Source: Bacteroidota bacterium
GTDB lineage: Bacteria > Bacteroidota > Bacteroidia > Chitinophagales > Saprospiraceae
NCBI GenBank assembly: GCA_018969455.1
Contig: JAGWYI010000168.1
Location: 1-8,219 of the forward strand
DNA: 8,219 bases
Direction of reading: 5' to 3'
Under the pieces are notes generated by a model, which was not told the DNA's origin, did not search any database, and saw only the letters and a program-made list of their open reading frames with translations. A program made the translations under genes and the position numbers. This document shows, in pieces, positions 5,833 to 8,219 of the stretch. How positions within the stretch are numbered: position 1 is the stretch's first letter; each line of letters opens with the position of its first letter.

Positions 5833-7971
5833 ATGTTTAAATATGCCCTCGGGTTTTTACTGTTTACTTTACCGCTGTTTGTCCATGCACAACCAAAACT
5901 TTCTATGGCTGATGCCATTTTGAAAGGTCGATCCTCTCTTGCACCCGCCAACCTGCGCCAATTGCAATGGATTGCCGGCACCAGTCAGTTTACACATGTG
6001 GTCAACAACAAACTGGTTCGTGTAATCGCATCCAACCTGGGTACCGATACCCTCGATTTGTTGCCCGTTATCAACAACGGCCTTTCCAAATTGAGTGCAA
6101 AAACATCTGAAAACCTGCCTGCACTCAACTGGATTGACCCCAATTCCTTTTGGTTTGTGAGCAATTCAGCCATTTATACCGGAAACTTGTCGGGAAACAT
6201 TAACCGAAAAAACTGGTTTCCGGAATCAGCTGAAAATGTAGATGTCGAACCAAAAACACATAAGGTAGCTTATGTACTCAATAAGAATCTGTACGTCAAC
6301 ATTGGAGGAAAAGATCTGGGCGTAGCACAAAGTGAAGCCGATGGAATTGTATATGGCAAAAGTGTGCACCGCGATGAATTTGGCATCACAAAAGGTACTT
6401 ATTGGAGTCCCAATGGGCGCTTTTTGGCATTTTACCGAATGGATGAACGCAATGTAACAAAATACCCAATTTATGAATTGGACTCCATGCCTGCCCAGCC
6501 CCGAATGATCCGCTATCCCTTTGCAGGATCGGCAAGCCACCAGGTAAGCATTGGTGTTTACGACACGCAAAGCGGTAAATCCTGGTACCTGGATACAGGG
6601 GAACCTGCCGATCAATACCTCACCAACATATCCTGGTCGCCCGATGAACAATTTATCCTGGTTGCGGTGCTCAATCGCGAACAAAATCACATGTGGTTCC
6701 GACAATTTGACGCTAAAACCGGCGCATTAATCGCTACACTCTTTGAAGAAACCAACGACCGCTGGGTGGAACCAGAACATCCGGCAATTTTTGTAGAAGG
6801 CCGAAACGACCAGTTCATTTGGCAAAGCGAAAGAAACGGATTCAATCACTTGTACTTGTATGATTTATCGGGAAAAATGCTGCGTCAACTCTCTAAAGGA
6901 GCCATGCCTGTAACCAATACCTACGGGTTTTCTAAAAATGGAAGTAAATTCTTCTATCAAGTAGCAGATGAATCTGGTATCAATCGTTTCAATTTTAGTG
7001 TGGAACTCCAAACAGGCGTTCTTTCCAAATTGGGCGAGGAAGAAGGCATTCACAACGCCTTGATCAATTCTACCGGTGAATGGGTTCTGGATGTATACTC
7101 CAGCCTGGCCACACCCCGATTTGTTTACATAAGCTCTGCTGACAATCCTTCCAACAGGCAAATTGTTTTCGGGGCAAAAAACCCGCTGGAAGGATATCAA
7201 ATCGGATTAACGCGTATTCTGACCATTCCCAATTCCAGCAATATGCAGCTCAATGCCCGAATGATATTACCGCCCGATTTTGACAGCAAAAAAAAGTACC
7301 CTGTCATTGTTTATGTATACAATGGCCCGCATGTACAAATGGTTACCAACTCCTGGTTGGGCGGAGGAGAATTATGGATGCATCATATGGCCCAGGAGGG
7401 CTATATCGTATTTGTACTCGATGGCCGCGGATCTTCCAACCGCGGATTCCTTTTTGAAAGTGCTGTTTTCCGAAAACTGGGCGACGCTGAAATAGAAGAT
7501 CAATTGGCCGGAGTTAATTATCTCAAAGCCCAAACCTATGTTGACCCAAATCGAATTGGGGTATATGGTTGGAGTTTTGGTGGATTTATGGCCACTTCGC
7601 TCATGACTCGCCCTGAAGCCAATGGTATTTTTAAATGCGGCGTTGCAGGAGGACCCGTAATTGATTGGAGTATGTATGAAATTATGTACACCGAACGCTA
7701 CATGGATAAGCCTCAAGAAAACCCAGATGGATATGCAAAAGCAAGCCTTTTCAAATACATTGACAACCTAAAAGGCCGTTTACTTATGATCCATGGCAGT
7801 TCGGATGATGTAGTACTATGGCAAAATTCACTGCGATACATTCAAAAGTGCGTAGAAAAAAACAAACAAATTGACTACTTCGTTTACCCCATGCATTTAC
7901 ACAATGTATTGGGCAAAGACCGCGTACATTTGTTTGAAAAAATAGAAAAATTCTTCAAGGAGAATTTATAA
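5833..7971 (+). CDS. Secreted S9 family peptidase, dipeptidyl-peptidase IV type
   Basis: This serine peptidase probably removes N-terminal dipeptides, often with proline at the second position, from peptides outside the cytoplasm. From the ATG at 5833 it has 712 residues, the usual length. A signal peptide MFKYALGFLLFTLPLFVHAQ (1-20) supports this start; the frame can be extended to a TTG at 5731, but that lies in the upstream terminator. The beta-propeller covers about 90-450 with repeats such as YWSPNGRFLAFYRMDE and SWSPDEQFIL. The alpha/beta-hydrolase domain covers about 480-712. The catalytic triad is Ser581 (GWSFGG), Asp658/659 (GSSDDVV) and His690 (MHLHNV). Aligned by eye to human DPP IV, Tyr496 (oxyanion hole), Trp612, Tyr615 and Tyr619 (proline pocket) are kept, Tyr631 is replaced by Phe582, and the Glu205-Glu206 pair seems to be Asp181-Glu182. 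Family assignment is firm; substrate preference is inferred. Confidence 0.95.
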   Translation: MFKYALGFLLFTLPLFVHAQPKLSMADAILKGRSSLAPANLRQLQWIAGTSQFTHVVNNKLVRVIASNLGTDTLDLLPVINNGLSKLSAKTSENLPALNWIDPNSFWFVSNSAIYTGNLSGNINRKNWFPESAENVDVEPKTHKVAYVLNKNLYVNIGGKDLGVAQSEADGIVYGKSVHRDEFGITKGTYWSPNGRFLAFYRMDERNVTKYPIYELDSMPAQPRMIRYPFAGSASHQVSIGVYDTQSGKSWYLDTGEPADQYLTNISWSPDEQFILVAVLNREQNHMWFRQFDAKTGALIATLFEETNDRWVEPEHPAIFVEGRNDQFIWQSERNGFNHLYLYDLSGKMLRQLSKGAMPVTNTYGFSKNGSKFFYQVADESGINRFNFSVELQTGVLSKLGEEEGIHNALINSTGEWVLDVYSSLATPRFVYISSADNPSNRQIVFGAKNPLEGYQIGLTRILTIPNSSNMQLNARMILPPDFDSKKKYPVIVYVYNGPHVQMVTNSWLGGGELWMHHMAQEGYIVFVLDGRGSSNRGFLFESAVFRKLGDAEIEDQLAGVNYLKAQTYVDPNRIGVYGWSFGGFMATSLMTRPEANGIFKCGVAGGPVIDWSMYEIMYTERYMDKPQENPDGYAKASLFKYIDNLKGRLLMIHGSSDDVVLWQNSLRYIQKCVEKNKQIDYFVYPMHLHNVLGKDRVHLFEKIEKFFKENL

Positions 7972-7979
7972 GTAAATGG

Positions 7980-8025
7980 GGTCATCCTGAAACGAAGAGA
8001 ACCAAAATCAGGATGACCTTTTTTT
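7980..8025 (+). terminator. Intrinsic terminator of the S9 peptidase gene
   Basis: GGTCATCCTGA (7980-7990) pairs perfectly over 11 base pairs with TCAGGATGACC (8008-8018) around a 17-base loop, followed by seven Ts (8019-8025). It starts eight bases after the peptidase stop and its T-run overlaps the stop codon of the convergent gene at 8024. For transcripts on the minus strand the hairpin lacks a good T-run, so it mainly serves the plus strand. The arms resemble a dispersed repeat (see findings). Confidence 0.88.
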
Positions 8026-8219
8026 ATTGTAGGCCAAATACAAATTGAACCAAATTGGCGCCCATTTGAAGCGCTTTCGTACGAATATCTATTGGGTCGT
8101 TGTGTACATCATCCCAGCCGTCGCCCAAATCGGTTTCAAAATCATAAAAACAAACCAGTCGCCCTTCCCAAATCAGGCCGTAACCACGCGGCGGTTTGCC
8201 ATCGTGTTCGTGAATTTTG
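8024..8219 (-). CDS. DUF4159-like protein, C-terminal fragment (5' end outside the window)
   Basis: The minus strand carries an open frame that enters at the right edge and ends at TAA (8026-8024), giving the last 64 residues. The fragment includes GYGLIWEGRLVCFYDFETD (12-30), LGDGWDDVHNDP (31-42) and the end IRTKALQMGANLVQFVFGLQ. From memory, this pattern of a 'gly-rich strand, YDFETDLGDGW, HNDP, KALQMGANLV' tail matches the DUF4159 family of Bacteroidota, proteins of about 200 residues and unknown biochemical role, often encoded near MoxR/BatA-type gene clusters. The rest of the gene and its operon are not visible. It converges on the peptidase gene with 52 bases between the two stop codons. 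The family name is a recognition by eye, the reading frame itself is clear. Confidence 0.72.
   Translation of the reverse strand, partial: KIHEHDGKPPRGYGLIWEGRLVCFYDFETDLGDGWDDVHNDPIDIRTKALQMGANLVQFVFGLQ

Noticed and set aside
6226..6705. 159-codon open frame on the minus strand
   Set aside because: It is antisense to the propeller domain of the S9 peptidase, with no start signals or recognisable motifs.
1..8219. Defence system, CRISPR array, prophage or mobile element
   Set aside because: All long open frames are housekeeping or exported enzymes. I saw no spacer-repeat array, transposase, integrase or toxin-antitoxin pair.

Overview
The window looks like an ordinary chromosomal segment of a member of the phylum Bacteroidota, probably from the Saprospiria/Cytophagia side. 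The phylum call rests on three things: none of the four visible gene starts has a Shine-Dalgarno sequence; the phylum-type -7 promoter box (TAnnTTTG) occurs perfectly upstream of two genes and imperfectly upstream of others; and the gene products (mitochondrial-type aconitase of 754 residues, a secreted DPP IV-family S9 peptidase, a DUF4159-like protein) are typical of that phylum. The class-level guess is weak. The sequence is moderately AT-rich.

Layout: (1) Bases 1-1359, minus strand: the N-terminal 453 codons of a membrane protein that starts as a family 2 glycosyltransferase and continues into four predicted membrane helices and the beginning of a Rossmann-like domain; it runs off the left edge. 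(2) Bases 1360-1871: a 512-base gap between divergent genes, with a run of degenerate GATTT-type repeats, an unassigned stretch and a perfect 30-base palindrome. (3) Bases 1872-3248, plus: radA, complete. (4) Bases 3410-5674, plus: aconitate hydratase, complete, with its own likely promoter and a clear intrinsic terminator. (5) Bases 5833-7971, plus: a secreted dipeptidyl-peptidase-IV-like serine peptidase, complete, with a terminator. (6) Bases 8024-8219, minus: the C-terminal 64 codons of a DUF4159-like protein, convergent with the peptidase.

The genes do not form a functional system. DNA recombination/repair (radA), the TCA cycle (aconitase), extracytoplasmic peptide degradation (S9B) and surface polysaccharide synthesis (the glycosyltransferase) sit side by side, and the last two plus-strand genes have separate promoters and terminators. 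I found no CRISPR array, tRNA or rRNA gene, insertion sequence, prophage or toxin-antitoxin pair. The points most worth a second look are the fused architecture of the glycosyltransferase, the perfect palindrome and the repeat run before radA, and the terminator hairpin after the peptidase, which resembles a dispersed bacterial repeat.
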